From: Lentinus brumalis
Lineage: Eukaryota > Basidiomycota > Agaricomycetes > Polyporales > Polyporaceae
Direction: 5' to 3'
Assembly (NCBI GenBank): GCA_001792895.1
Contig: MARA01000004.1
Span: 124,001 to 188,000 of the forward strand
Length of the DNA stretch: 64,000 nucleotides
In this document: piece after piece, positions 12,534 through 28,669 of the stretch
Layout: every line of letters begins with the position of its first letter
How positions within the stretch are numbered: position 1 is the stretch's first letter
Notes under the pieces: generated by a model
What the model was told of the DNA's origin: nothing
The model's database searches: none
What the model saw: the letters and a program-made list of their open reading frames with translations, nothing else
Made by a program: the position numbers and the translations under genes

Positions 12534-14199
12534 TCACGTACATGTCGCACTCCCGAAAGGACTCCCAGGGGTACTTGAATAGGGTGAGTTGGGTTCACAG
12601 GCACCCCTCGCATCGGTCGCAACTTGCGGAGGGTCGGGCGCAGTGCTGAATGGCAACTGATACGCTGCGATCGTACCAACTACCGAGAATGCGTGTCAGC
12701 CCTCCAGTTTTCTCGATATGAAGCGAGAGCTCTAGGCCCTTACCTCCGTGTTCATCAACATCGATGGCGGGGGCGGCCTGTTCAAGCGCCAATTCGATGT
12801 CTTCGGGGATTCCGTCCTGTAGTATATCAGATTCGTCAACGTTGACGCCTCGCAATAAGTATGTGCGGCCTCACCAATCTCCGAAAAATCTCTACTAGGT
12901 CAATACTGCCTACCACGGCAACCTGCGCATCGGAGTTCTACAGAGGACAAGGATGGAAAGGTCAGGACTTGGCAGGAGGCGCACGGTGCGAGGTTGGCGC
13001 CGCACCAACCTTGAATATGTACTCTAGTACAGGGTCCAGCGGGTCGTAGCACTGTGGATATTCCTCAACAAAAGCAGAGTCACTCTCACTGGAAACTATC
13101 ACGTACGGGGGGCGTGGCAGGAACCTCTTCGATCTCGACTTCATCCAAAGACTCCAAAACCTCCATGCCAATAATCGCGGCACTCGATTCCGGCTCGGGA
13201 GAATCTGGTGGCAACTCATGGGGACCCGCCGCGGCCTTGATGACCGTCGGTGATAGGAAGAGGCGTCTTCGGTACTTGAAATAATGGATGAAAACACAGG
13301 AGGGCGGTGATTGAACAGGGACTGTGAGGACACCACGAGCTTGAGCACGTTCGTCCTCCTGATCATGAGGGTCAATGAGCCGCGCAGAGAGAGAGATTCC
13401 TCTCTCGAGCGGTCCAAAGTTTGAAAACTCCTTTGGGACGACGTGGTTCGAGATCGATAACGAGACCTCCGCCGACGCCAGCATTGAGATATCGCACGTA
13501 ATGGTGCCTTCCTTGCGTCTGTACTCTCCGCTAAACGCGGAGCAGGCCCATCGCGCCGTCTTGATCGTACCGGAGACAAATATGATCTCTTCTGGAGACA
13601 GGATGAGTCCAGGTCCTTCGTGAGCTTGGGTGGCGAACTCGAACCAGCTCTCGAAGTGAGCCCGGATGTAATCGACGATGTGCTTTTTCGAAGATATCCG
13701 TTTCGAGACACCTGGGGGTTTGAGATGGAGAAACGCTCCTTCGTCATCGGTACAGATGAAGTTGAAGCCGCAGCCTGCAGGTCTGGTAGGTGCGTAAGTG
13801 AGAGGGTCCCGATGGAGAGAGATATCACACGGCGTACATGGCAGACGTCTCGAGCCCTGCGGATCCCCTGACCTCAGTCACGGTTCGACTATGCAGCCGA
13901 GGCTGCGTGATCTCATCCTCCTCTCCTGTGATCACCAGGCTCGATCGCTCCAGGCATTGAAAGTCGTCGGGCACTCTGTTGCGGTTGAACTCATCTTCAG
14001 CAGGCTTCATAGCGTTGAAGATGTGGCGGAATCGTCCTCCGTCAATCCATCCCACAGAGCCAAGGTCGACCTCGCGTGTGCCATAGATTGAGTCATTTTC
14101 GGGGGCCGGATGCCATAGCGGATACCCGTATCCAAGGGGGAACAACATCTTAGCGTAGATGTCCCATGCCGTTGTCGCTCGCCTTCGCAGCAGTGGCAT
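12534..14199 (-). CDS. Agaricomycete orphan-family protein, function unknown
   Basis: Six or more exons joined by eye, with every junction keeping frame. The N-terminus carries 'LFPLGYGYPLWHPAP', 'VDLGSVGWIDGGRFRHIFNAM' and 'VPDDFQ'. A middle block has 'CGFNFICTDDEGAFLHL', 'HFESWFEFA' and 'IIFVSGTIKTARWA'. The C-terminal block has 'CYDPLDPVLEYIF', 'NSDAQVAVVGSIDLVEIF' and 'PEDIELALEQAAPAIDVDEHG'. From memory, proteins with these three blocks recur in multicopy families in Agaricomycetes and have no assigned function. I do not see a catalytic motif. Introns are near 13800-13857, 13058-13107, 12946-13016, 12816-12872 and 12682-12747. The stop is at 12534-12536. Confidence 0.6.
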
Positions 14200-14607
14200 G
14201 GTTCTTTGGCCAGAGGATGGAAGGAGGTGTATGCTAGATTTCAGTGATCACGATCGTCCGATGCCGCCAGTTTCTTTCCACGAAGGACTCGTGAGAGTGA
14301 GCACCCAAAACAATCTTGAGGCGCTACAGTGCTGCCTACGCCTGCAGGTTCCTGTATCCGAGATTGTCACCATGATACAGTCGACGGTCTCCGTGGAAGA
14401 GCGAGGTAAATCGGATAGTTTGCGCAAGGACAGGGAGGAGACTCAGGACTGGTCACTGGATACTTAGTACTTAAGTACTTACTGCCAGACTTCCCAGTGC
14501 TGAGCGCACCAGTAATAGTTAACACACTGGCAGCCAATCAAGTCCCTGTAAAATATCCTCAGTCTGATGCAATTTCTGCAGTAAGAGGCTGCGTTGGTCT
14601 GCGCCGC
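14200..14607. other. Intergenic region
   Basis: Promoter side of the orphan gene. A GTACTTAAGTACTT run lies near 14466-14480. I see no gene. Confidence 0.35.
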
Positions 14608-14817
14608 GTTGGGCTCATACATGACTATCTACTGTGTCCCGAGCGCTAGCCTATCTCCTCCTCGAGATTCCAACCTTTCGTGGATCGGCTTCCTATGATC
14701 TGTAGGGATTGGCATTCCCTACAGATCATAGGTTTTACTTTGCCTGGTTTCCCAAAATTGAGGGACTAGATAGCTTAGCGCCCCCACGCGAAGTGGATGG
14801 TCATGTATGAGCCCAAC
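14608..14817. mobile_element. Foldback / MITE-like element, 210 bp
   Basis: Perfect 18-bp terminal inverted repeats lie at 14608-14625 and 14800-14817. A perfect 17-bp inverted repeat with a 7-base loop lies at 14692-14708 and 14716-14732. Both are centred on the same point (about 14712), and the sequence between pairs imperfectly along the whole length. The element is therefore one long palindrome. It has no coding capacity. I could not identify a clear target duplication at its edges. Confidence 0.7.
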
Positions 14818-15080
14818 CTTACTTGGTTGAAGTTCGGGGAGATGCAATTATTTGCTTCAGCACAGCCACCTGCCTTGCAGCTTCTTCCGGCCACTTGGTC
14901 AGCTTTTGCTGCAGCCCGATGACTTGCCTCCAGCCTGCATTACGACGCACGCAGAGACCCGCAGACACGCAAAACACCGACATAGCCAAATTGGGACCGT
15001 CGCTACGCCCGTCGCATGCTGGGTCGTGGCTAGCGCTAGCGCCCCTCAGCACACCGACGCCGTGACCGGCCACACCACAC
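14818..15080. other. Spacer upstream of the SNF2 helicase gene
   Basis: Presumed promoter and leader of the helicase gene. No other feature seen. Confidence 0.3.
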
Positions 15081-19462
<4,382 letters not shown>

Positions 19463-20024
19463 GCACACGCGGACTCGTCTGCTTCCTATACGCTATCATG
19501 CTTGCTGACATCAATAGAGTGTCCTGGCCGCCCTAATACCTTGCTCCCACTAGCTGTTGTGTTCTTGCTGTCGCTCTTCCCACCTGCTGTATCTATACGT
19601 GTATTACTTAATTCACTGGACTGCTCTTGCCTGTTCAAGTGACCGGTCTGCCCACACTCACGACACATCGCTGCACGTTGCGAAAGAGGTGTTCAAGCAA
19701 ACGATCATCTATTAGCCGCCATAAATACCCGTATGATAAAACAAGGATGGGGATAGCATGAGTGAGCAAGTGAGCGCAGATATGTAGTACAGCCCGTTGG
19801 AAGGCGTTTTGCAAGGGGTGGTGGTACAGCTAATAGTACAACTCCACAAGTCGACTGGAACCGATAACGAGAGCAATATTGCGGTATAAAGAATAAAGAA
19901 TAAAAAATAACGAAGGGCGGACGAGCGCGGACAAGTCTGCCTGGACAAAAGACGAAGAGGAGGCGGTCAGCTACTAGCTACGGGACAGTGGACACATGAC
20001 ACATGTATCGAGGACGCACCATCT
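19463..20024. other. Convergent intergenic region
   Basis: Between the helicase and terpene synthase stops. An A-rich stretch with repeated AATAAA-like words at about 19885-19912 may supply polyadenylation signals. No gene seen. Confidence 0.4.
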
Positions 20025-21465
20025 CTATACATCGGTGGACGAACACGGTGTTCGACGCGGGAGCAGTGTGACGACTCGGTGTCTTTTCACCTCAGCGCCC
20101 TCCTTGCCGAAGTAGCGCTGCGTCATGAAGCTCCAGTGTAGCGAGCCGACGATCCAGTCTTGCAGGCCCTGGACGTACAGCGCGACGTCGCGGTCGAGCT
20201 TCGGTCCAAACGAGGGCACGTTCTGCTGGTTCTCGACGAAGGTGTCGATGGTCTGCCTGCACAGTTCGCCGACGAAGTCGACGGCCGTCTGCAGGTCGAA
20301 CCCACGGAGCTGCATGAGAATGACAATCATCTGCGCCGGGGTAAAATGTCAGTACGCGGCACCGGAGCGGGGATACTCCACGACCATGTGCACTCACGTT
20401 GTGTGTGTCCCCTCGGGACTGCTCGACGTTGTACGAGAAGATGTCCTGAAAGCGGCAACATATGTCAAAACCCGCACGGAAGGCATCGACGACAGAACAG
20501 CCTTACGTTACTCCACTGAGATAACAATAGGGTCAGTACAAAGTTCGGGCAGATGTGGAGGACGGAGCACGACATACAGTAACTAGATCATTGGCTCCCT
20601 GGTTCAGGGCGTGAATAACGGGATGCCGTACCACGAATTCGGGAGATCAATGTCCATGGCGTATTCAATGAGGTCGAAGGTCGGTTTACATCCGCTAGTA
20701 TCCCGGCGCATCTGGCAACTCTATCAGCGACTCGTCCGATAGGCATTTGTAATCCTTGAAGGCACTTACACTGATGTAGGACTCGAGATCGGGTATGACC
20801 TGCGCATCGCGGTCCCTCGCCTGCTGGTTGACGGTCTCGAAGAAGAGCTCAAAGTTCTCCTTGAACCTCGCCTGAACGCCCGGCTTCGCCTCCCGCGTGC
20901 ATCGTGTCCAAAAACTGCCGGCACCGAAACCTGTCAGTATCACATGCGACCTCGAAGCCCTGCCTCGCAGCAAGCATGCGGACACGACGACTCACTCCCT
21001 CGCAAGCTTCCCAGCGCTGACCTCCACCACCGGCTGCTCCTTCCCCGGCGCCTCGGTGGGCATGTACCGGTCGGGGTACCACAGCGCGTTCATGACCGTG
21101 TCCGCGAGCTCCTCCGTGCCCCTGTGCATCATGCCGTCCGAGATGTTGTCGAGGTGGAAGAGGTAGTTCATGAAGTCGCTCACGATCTGCAGCCGGTCCG
21201 AGCTGCAGTACGGGTAGCAGAACGCGGTGAGCTCGCCCGCCTGCAGCCCGTAGAGCGCCCCGCGCGCCTTCGGAGACAGCTCGGGGCACCCGGCATCGAG
21301 CCATTGCACGGACTCGGTTGCGACGAGGTAGCCGTGCGGATGGAACGCGAGAGGGAAGTTGCAGTGCCCGACCAGGTCCGGGAGGATGAAGTGGTCGGGG
21401 TCGGATGGGGGAAGGGGTGCGCCTGAAAGGATGGGTGAGGAAGGGGCTGGGATAACAACCGTCAT
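20025..21465 (-). CDS. Sesquiterpene synthase (class I), one frame break
   Basis: Cyclises a prenyl diphosphate, most likely farnesyl diphosphate. The Asp-rich metal site is 'FHLDNISDGM' in exon 1. After later introns come 'RRDTSGCKP', 'ANDLVT' and the NSE triad 'NDIFSYNVEQSRGDTHN', all hallmarks of basidiomycete sesquiterpene synthases. The C-terminus 'GSLHWSFMTQRYFG' is intact. A 9-nt microexon at 20507-20515 encodes WSN and completes the NSE motif. The frame breaks near 20641-20645: one more C in the CTCCCGAATTC run restores the path to HPVIHALNQGANDL. The ATG is at 21465. I see no P450 or other pathway partner in the window. Product specificity cannot be read from sequence. Confidence 0.88.
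20507..20515 (-). other. 9-nt microexon of the terpene synthase
   Basis: On the minus strand it reads ..CTCAG/TGGAGTAAC/GTAAGG.., encoding W-S-N. Without it the metal-binding asparagine of the NSE triad would be lost. Flanking introns are about 54 and 62 nt. Confidence 0.8.
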
Positions 21466-22231
21466 GGCGCAGGATCGATCGCGGTACTGGTGTGGTAAGA
21501 AGGAACGTGTAGATGTGAAGGGAGAGGGGGGAAAGTAACCGACTTGCGGTGTGTACGGGGGCCCCATGTCCCCCACTTATACCTCTACCGCATTCGGCCA
21601 TCAGCAAGGCAAAGTCAACGAAAACACGTTGAAGGGCCCGAATGTGCGGCAGGGCCCAAGGCAGAGGCAGAGGCAGAGCGGGCGAATCTGAATCTAGACA
21701 TACCTGTCGCCCACTGGCACGGGCCGGGTGACGTCCTCCGCCTGTCTATCACCGCGAGCTGCTGAGCAACACTGGCAGCAGCGCTGAGTGATTGTGTGCC
21801 ACTCAAAGAGAGTTCCGAGCTATGCTCTTTCGTCAAAAGTGCGATGATTTCATTTACCGGCCTCGTTCTGTGTCTGCGCGGGCAACGGCCTGGGACCGTC
21901 ACTTGGGCTATCCGCGGATCTCCGGCCGCACGACTGGAATCGCTCGGCCGCCACATGGTGGACACACTATCTGCCTGAAGGCCACGGTCACGGCGTTATA
22001 CATGCATGGGAGGGGGGCTTACCTGCCTCCGACACTTGTGATGATGCGGGGAAGACCCCCTCATGCCAGTGCGGCGCTCGAACAACCAATGTTATACTTG
22101 CAATCTCGGATCTGGACGCTCGCAAGAGGTATTCCGCCGATGAACATGGAATGGGATGATGTCATGCATGGTGCCAAAGAATGTCCCAGGCGTAGAGTAC
22201 AGGAATGGGTAGAATCATGCCTACCGTCATC
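21466..22231. other. Intergenic region, no supported gene
   Basis: About 770 bp between the start of the terpene synthase and the stop of the F-box/WD40 gene, both on the minus strand. It should hold the terpene synthase promoter. A purine-rich run (GGCAGAGGCAGAGGCAGAG) lies at about 21659-21677. Confidence 0.4.
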
Positions 22232-24473
22232 TCACAGCTTGATGAATGATGTCTCAATCCCATGCGAAAAGTCCCATATGCATATTCTCTGTTCCGAGGC
22301 GAAAAGTGTCAGTCAGTGCGGTCAACCCGGCGATCTGGAGCACGACATTACCTGGTCCTCTCCGCACGAGACGATCTACACGGTATCGGGCAGCACGGTA
22401 ATGTCAGATTGCGCACGCAGTCAGGGACATGATCACCATAGGCAACAGGCTTGCGTACCTTGGTGCAATCGAAGCCGACGCAGAAGATTCTTCCCGTGTG
22501 GCCACCAGCGAGATCGGCGATGAGCGCCCCCGTTTGACGATCCCAAACCTGAGAGTTAGTGACAAGCATGAGCCTTACCAGTACAGCTGTCGTTGTCAAC
22601 AGTACCGACCTTCACGGTGAAGTCATAGCTTCCGCTGACGACAACTTCCGAGTTCAGAGCTACGCTCCGCACCAGGTCCTCGTGGGCCCGGCGACGAGGC
22701 GGTGGTTGAGGAACTTCTCCCCCGAGCTGGCGCTGCCGCATGCTTCGCAAACGACCGCTCTTGCCGCCACCTGGACTTGTTTATCGGCCGAAGGCGATGT
22801 GGACCATCCCTGTGAGGTCATCACATCAAGTAGCCGGATGTGCTTATCGGACGATCCCGACAGCACAAATGGATGTCTGTAATCAATCGAAGCAATCCTG
22901 TCGGAGAAACCGCAGATGTCTCTGTCAGCTGCGTGAGAGAAGTGGCAACAACCTCGAGCACGTACCCTCGACGATGGTGGTTCTCAAACGTCCGCAGCAA
23001 CGTGCCCGTGTCTGCGTCCCACAGGCGGAGGGAGCGGTCCCCGGAAACAGAAATGATGTGGTTGTTTGAGATCGAGACGGCGTTTACCGCGGCACGATGC
23101 GCATTCAGAACGTGCTGGCGAGCCAGGTCGGGAAAGAGATATGTCCGCACGGTCCGATCTGTGCGCGCATCAGCTGCATGCTGGCAAGAGATAATAGCAC
23201 GGCGAACCTTTCGAACAAGAGACTAGCCTCTTGTCGTCGAACCGAACACAGAGCACGCTGTCTTCGTGCTCCCGAATGATCTTGGTTGGCTGGTCCTTGG
23301 CGAGATCCCATACAACCACTCGGCGGTCGCTGCTCGCGCTCGCGAGCAGGCCGCCATAGACACAGATGCTCAGCACGCTGCTCTCGTGCACCCCGTCGAG
23401 GACCCGGATCACCGAGCCTGTCGCGAGGTCCCACTCGCGGATCGTGCGGTCCTTGGAGCCTGTGAAGAGCACCTGCGTGCCGGTCTCCGGATAGGTGTAG
23501 AGCTGCAGGCAGTAGATCGTGTTCGAGTGCGAGTTCGGCGCGCCGCGGGTTTGAAGGTTAGACAGGGTGTACGATCCTGCGGCAAACCGATTTCGCAGTC
23601 TGACGTGAGTTTGGTGGAGAAGCTTGAAGTCGGGTTTCAAGTGAGGATGCGCCGCAGCCGGAGACTGGAGCATGGACGGGGCGGAATGGCGCGCACGAGG
23701 TGATCGCATCGGTCGGGAAGAAGACGAGGAGGCTGAGGGCTCAGCCGCGGCAGTCAGCAAGTGAGTGGGGACCGACAGACGTGCGGCTGATGATGACGCT
23801 GCCGCCTGAGGAGGGCCGCTGTCGTCGTCGATGTCCATGAACGCGTCGTCGACCTGCATAACATCATCGTCGTCCTCCTCGTCGCCCATGCCTTCGTCGT
23901 CCGAGTCCGAGTCGTGGTCGGCTGCGTGCTCGCTGGGACAGCTGCCGGCCTCGCGCTGAAACGCGTCTGGGGGTGCGCGCCACTCCCACTTCCGTTCGAG
24001 GCAGAGACTCTTCCATAGCGCCTGGTCGTCTGCGAGCGCACGCCACCGACGGCTGACGAGTGCACATGTGAGGAGGGACTGGTAGGGAAGGTAGGAGAAT
24101 ATGTGAAGCGCGACTTCTGTCGGGAGCAACTGTGGCGTTGAGTCGTGTGAGCCCGCGCGACTTTCAGAGCCCTGAGAACCCTCGGCCCAGAGCAGTTGAA
24201 AGCACACGCACCCCGACAATGTCCAGCTTCAACAGCGGCGCAATCCTGCTCTGCAGCACTGCCAGACTCGACCTCGGCAGCGACGCGAGGATCTTGTACG
24301 CAAGCTCTGTGCATACCCAGTGTTACGGGTCGCGCGGCGGGAAATGTATTCGGGCACGTACCTTCCCGCTCCCGGACGGTCCGCGCGGCGAAGGCCCTCG
24401 GGTCGCTACCGCTGTGTCCGACGGGGCTGAGCATCTCATCGTCGGTGTATCCTTCGTCTGTGGGGAACAGCAT
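22232..24473 (-). CDS. F-box / WD40-repeat protein (Cdc4/Met30/Fbxw7 type)
   Basis: A multi-exon gene with its ATG at 24473 and stop at 22232-22234. The N-terminus carries a helical dimerisation-like segment (LAYKILASLPRSSLAVLQ). An F-box follows (LLPTEVALHIFSYLPYQSLL...SRRWRALADD). Next comes an acidic/serine-rich linker of about 130 residues, then at least seven WD40 blades, for example 'LFTGSKDRTIREWDL', 'LASASSDRRVVVWDL', 'IISVSGDRSLRLWD', 'FVLSGSSDKHIRLLD' and 'VVSGSYDFTVKVWD'. The last blade ends ICIWDFSHG across a small exon. The family links Skp1-Cul1 to phosphorylated substrates for ubiquitination. The linker is longer than usual. Which member it is (Cdc4, Met30 or other) cannot be fixed by eye. 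Confidence 0.88.
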
Positions 24474-25666
24474 GGCGGCGAGTTAGGCGGGGGGTGGGTA
24501 TAAGATGGTGGCAGCAGGCGGGCCTACGCGCCCCAGTATGGGTATGCTTGTTTCCATGCGACTCTGGCGCTTCATCGCTCCAGCGGGCCCGGCCCGTGGT
24601 CCATATTCCATACTTAAAGTTGCTGAGACTCATCCTCACTCGACAGCGACGAGTTGGGATGCTCGAGTGCAGTGTCGGCATGTTCTCGCGGACCTGATCC
24701 AGCTGCGACGTGTAGGTGGGTGGAAATGTTCTTCGAGGACACAAACGAAGGCGATGGAGGAAGCGACTTGGCCGCTGCTGCGTTGAGACAAGGCGTCTTC
24801 TCAGGTGAGGTTTCTGTAGCTCAATCGTCCTTGGTTGCTACCGGCTTGTACGACAGGACCATGTTGGGATGACATGAAGGTACCGTGAAGGCTGCGATGA
24901 TGACGTACTTTTAAGTAGATGGTTCGGAGCGCACGAGCCTGAACGCGACGCGCAAATGCATGGAGCGAGGATGCGGGACAGATTATGCTTTGCGGCAACG
25001 ACGGCGACATTAATGGCGCAGGTAATGGGCGAGAAAGCAGGCGTGCAGACGTGCCAGGTGAGTGGGGGAGCGGGAGAGTCCATGTCAAGTCTTTGGCGAG
25101 TGTCCTCCGGTACATATACCCGTCATCTCCACCGCTTCTATCCTAGCTCATGGCGCATCTCAATGTCTGTCGGCAGCGCTCTAAATGTGGTCATGTCACC
25201 GATCGCGAGCCGGAGGACGCGGTTAAGTATTCTGTACACCGTGTAAGTGCTAGTGTTGCTCATGGCTTTGAGCCACTTGCGGCGGGCAGGGACATCGAAT
25301 CGAGGGGTTGTCTCCAGTGTGACATATTACATGAGAGAACGAGCTGGGTAGTAACTGGTAGTAAGTTAGGCCTTGGTAGTAAATACGCCGGCGCGGAAGC
25401 TCCAGGCCGAGGGCGCTTGAGTTGACAAATCGAGCACTAATCGGCCGCGAATGGAAGTTCTGCTCGTCTCCCCCTTGTTCGGGTTCGGAACGATTCCTTC
25501 CCCAGACTCGAAGTCTCGTCACATTTTGGCCCAATTCTATGTACCCAAAAATGTAAAGCAAAGCAGATGAAGCACCAGGATCCTGCCCTGCCTCCGCCGT
25601 CTACCCACATTAGATACTCCAAACAAACGTATGGTATATGAAGCAGATCATCTTACGTGGTACCGT
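24474..25666. other. Intergenic region, no gene I can support
   Basis: About 1.2 kb. Short frames exist on both strands (for example plus 24654-24872 and minus 24801-25115), but none has a recognisable domain. Repeated GTAGTAA words lie near 25347-25381. A small unrecognised gene is possible. Confidence 0.3.
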
Positions 25667-26843
25667 TCAAGACCATCCTGTGAGGTTGATCGCCAGCCTC
25701 TCCCTCTTGACGGTCTCGGGCAGGTACTCCTCGAGCGCCGAGCGGACGGCGGACGCATCGTTGTTGTCCGGATGGAGAGCTCGGTTGACGGTAATCGTGA
25801 CGGGAACATTGCGGAACTGCGGACGCGAGAGGATGGTGTCTAGCTGCGCCCAGTCGAACGACGGCAGCACGTCCGTTCGCAGAACGAGCATGGAGATCAG
25901 CAGCTGCTCCAGCTTGGTCGACCGCAGGGTGTCGAGCAGAGACAGGGCCCCGGTCGGAGGACCTGGGAGGACTATGCCGTCCACCTCGAGCTTGCGCAGA
26001 TTGGTGTTGTGGTATAAGGACGGGGCATCCTGTGCACCTGGAATTGTCGTCGGTCAATTGTCCTACTGATGTGCACGCAGACTCACCTTCGCTGGTCGTC
26101 GGCAGCTCTACGAACAGGTGCTCCAGAGCAGTCCCGCACACGCGGAAGACGGAGTTCAGGACGTCCACAGCGTCCCGCTCTCGCCAGCGGATCATCGCGG
26201 ACCGGATGTCCACCTCGCCCAGCTCCGCAGAGGGCAGGAGCCAGTCCCGGACCATGATCGAGAACGCCCACGAGTCGACCACGAGCCGCTTCAAGTGCAG
26301 CGGCTTCGGCTCCGGGCGCCCTTCATACAGCGGAGGAGTGGAGCTGCCCCATCCGACGCGGTAGAAGCAGAGGTCGGTCGTGTTGCACGCGACGGAGAGC
26401 AGGGTCTGGACGTCGAGGAAGTGGTCAAAGTAGACGTCGGCAAAGAGCAGGCTGGTGAGCTTCCCGAACGCGGCGAGCGTGTCCGCCGAGCAGCGCTGGA
26501 GCGAGATGTAATGGAGCCCGACGAGCTCGAGCGTCCGGAGGCCGTAGAGGCGCGCGACGAGGGCGGGGATCTGGTTCACCCAGTGCTGGGCGTATGCCGT
26601 GCTCGTCGGCTCGGTGATGGAGAGCTTCCGGATGTGGGGGACGGCGTCCGGGCAGTCCGCGAGGAAGGCCTCGAAGCGGGCGCAGCTCTTCGCTCCCAGG
26701 ATGCGCTGGTCATGCAAGATGTGCATGCGGGCGGACGGCAGGCATGCGTGGGACGCGAGGGTGCATGCGGCGAGAGCGGGAATGTCGTTCCAGAGGTGGT
26801 CGATAGTCTGGTCTATCAGCTCCTGGGGCAGCGTCGGTGCCAT
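25667..26843 (-). CDS. F-box / LRR-like protein, paralogue of the 735-1931 gene
   Basis: Two exons. The ATG is at 26843 and the intron lies near 26041-26089 (donor GTGAGT, acceptor TTCCAG). The stop is at 25667. The N-terminus 'LPQELIDQTIDHLWND' followed by a helix and 'LPSARMHI' matches the F-box of the gene at 735-1931 in layout. The rest is leucine-rich, including 'PHIRKLSI', 'LRTLELVGL' and 'LTSLLFADVYF'. Likely an SCF adaptor by family; the substrate is unknown. It is divergent from the septin gene, sharing about 480 bp of upstream sequence. Confidence 0.75.
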
Positions 26844-27327
26844 GTCTCATGGACGTCTATATCTGCAGGGCACACACAGGCTTGTCAGGACTCTTCATGG
26901 TCGGATTGAAGGGTATACTCACCAGAAGCTTCCTCTGCGTATCCTTTACGAGTCTTGCCCTGTCCTGGTGCGTGTATGGGACTGTGGTGGTCTGAAACAT
27001 CGCGAAGGCGACTCGCCACTGAATCTCAGGATCATGACACGATCTCGCGACATGTTGTGGGGTGCGATTGTGGTGGCCGGCAATTGACCGGGCGCTGATA
27101 AGGTCGGCTATAACCACCGTAGGAGACAGTACTTACTGGTAGTGGACGCAGTTAGTAGACAGACTAACAAAGTGGGGAAGAGAGAGTAATCGGAGTCAGA
27201 AACTTCGAATAGAAGTTTCTTATCTTCCCAGTAAGTGCCACGCTAATTGGGCGTTTCCGCGTTGACAGCGCTGTGTTGTCGTCCACCTCCATCCCGTCCA
27301 CCTCCTCCCGTCTCCGTCGTCCTCGCC
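26844..27327. promoter_or_regulatory. Divergent promoter region, F-box gene and septin CDC10
   Basis: The start codons are 484 bp apart. A perfect 9-bp inverted repeat with a 5-base spacer at 27198-27220 (AGAAACTTC/GAAGTTTCT) contains GAA and TTC triplets spaced as in heat-shock elements. It is about 108 bp upstream of the septin ATG. Binding by a heat-shock factor is inference. Confidence 0.45.
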
Positions 27328-28669
27328 ATGTCCACCCAAACCGCTGAAGAGATCCGTGCCAACTCCTACGTCGGCTTCGACACCATCACGCAGCAGATTG
27401 AGCACAAGCTCTTGAAGCGCGGTTTCCAGTTCAACATCATTGTCGTTGGTACGCACCAAGCACGGCATGCTGCAGCGCTGTGCCTCGTGTTGACCCCGCG
27501 AACGTGTAAACAGGTCAGACGGGTCTGGGAAAGTCGACTCTCATCAACACTATCTTCGCGTCGCACCTCATCGACTCGAAGGGCCGCTTCGATGCGGACG
27601 AGCCCGTCAGGCAGACGACGGAGATTCACCCCGTCTCTCACGGTGTGTACACTTCGTGGTAACACCCGTATTCGCATACCTAATATTGGGCGCAGTTATT
27701 GTTGAGAACGGCGTGAAGCTGCGGCTGAACATCGTCGACACCCCCGGCTACGGCGACCAGGTCAACAACGAAAACTGGTATGTTCCCCGTACTCGTCTCT
27801 GGCTTCCATGCATTCTGTATCCTGTTCCTCGCAAACCCCGCGCTGACGCGTCTTCTCCGCGATACCAGCTGGGACCCCATCATCAAGTACATCAAGGACC
27901 AGCACAGCGCGTACCTGCGCAAGGAGCTCACCGCGCAGCGCGACCGTCATATCCAGGACACGCGTATCCACTGCGCACTCTTCTTCATCAACCCGACGGG
28001 CCACTCCCTCCGTCCCATTGATGTCATTGTCATGAAGAAGCTGAGCGAGGTCGTCAATGTCGTCCCTGTCATTGCCAAGTCGGACAGCTTGACGCTTGAG
28101 GAGCGGGATGCGTTCAAGCAAAAGGTGCGTTTATGGTTGTTATGCATGAGAGACTCGACCGTCTGACGAGTGTTCATCTGCACGCAGATTCGGGAGGAGC
28201 TGGTCTACCACAACATCCGCCTCTACCCCTTTGACACTGAGGAGAACGACGAGGAGGAGATCCAGCTCAACGAGAGCATCCGGGTACGTAATGTTACTGC
28301 GGGGCCCACACGCCCATAGTGACCATCTATGCAGAGCATGATTCCTTTCGCGGTCGTCGGCTCGGAGCGCACGGTCATCGTCGACGGCAAGCCAGTACGC
28401 GGCCGCAAGAACCGCTGGGGCGTTGTCAACGTCGAGGACGAGCGGCACTGCGAGTTCGTGTACCTGCGTAACTTCCTTACCAGGTTAGTTCCCTCGCGTT
28501 CGCCCGCACTCCTTCACGTGAGCCTAACTGACGCGTGTACGTCAACAGGACACATCTCCAGGACCTCATCGAGACGACTGCGCAGATCCACTACGAGGCC
28601 TTCCGGTCAAAACAGCTCCTCGCGCTCAAGGAGCAGACCAACGCGCGCCCGTCGGCTGCTGCGCAGTAG
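27328..28669 (+). CDS. CDC10: Septin of the Cdc10 group
   Basis: A GTP-binding cytoskeletal protein that assembles into septin filaments at septa and the cortex. The N-terminal 'SYVGFDTITQQIEHKLLKRGFQF' matches the Cdc10 polybasic start. The P-loop is GQTGLGKS (split from IIVVG by an intron). 'NIVDTPGYGD' is G3 and 'VIAKSD' is G4. The septin unique element follows with 'SMIPFAVVGSE', 'RGRKNRWGVVNVED', 'CEFVYLRNFL' and 'THLQDLIETT'. About seven introns of ~50-60 nt. The C-terminus is short and lacks a coiled coil, as expected for Cdc10. I chose the ATG at 27328 because the conserved block begins about 12 residues later. Confidence 0.92.

Noticed and set aside
20600..20680. Terpene synthase as a decayed pseudogene
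   Set aside because: One break only, at a C run, with all other motifs intact; the same defect occurs in essential ATP2.
24801..25115. Possible small mitochondrial protein on the minus strand
   Set aside because: Arg/Ser/Leu-rich start is suggestive, but no family was recognised and splice sites are ambiguous.
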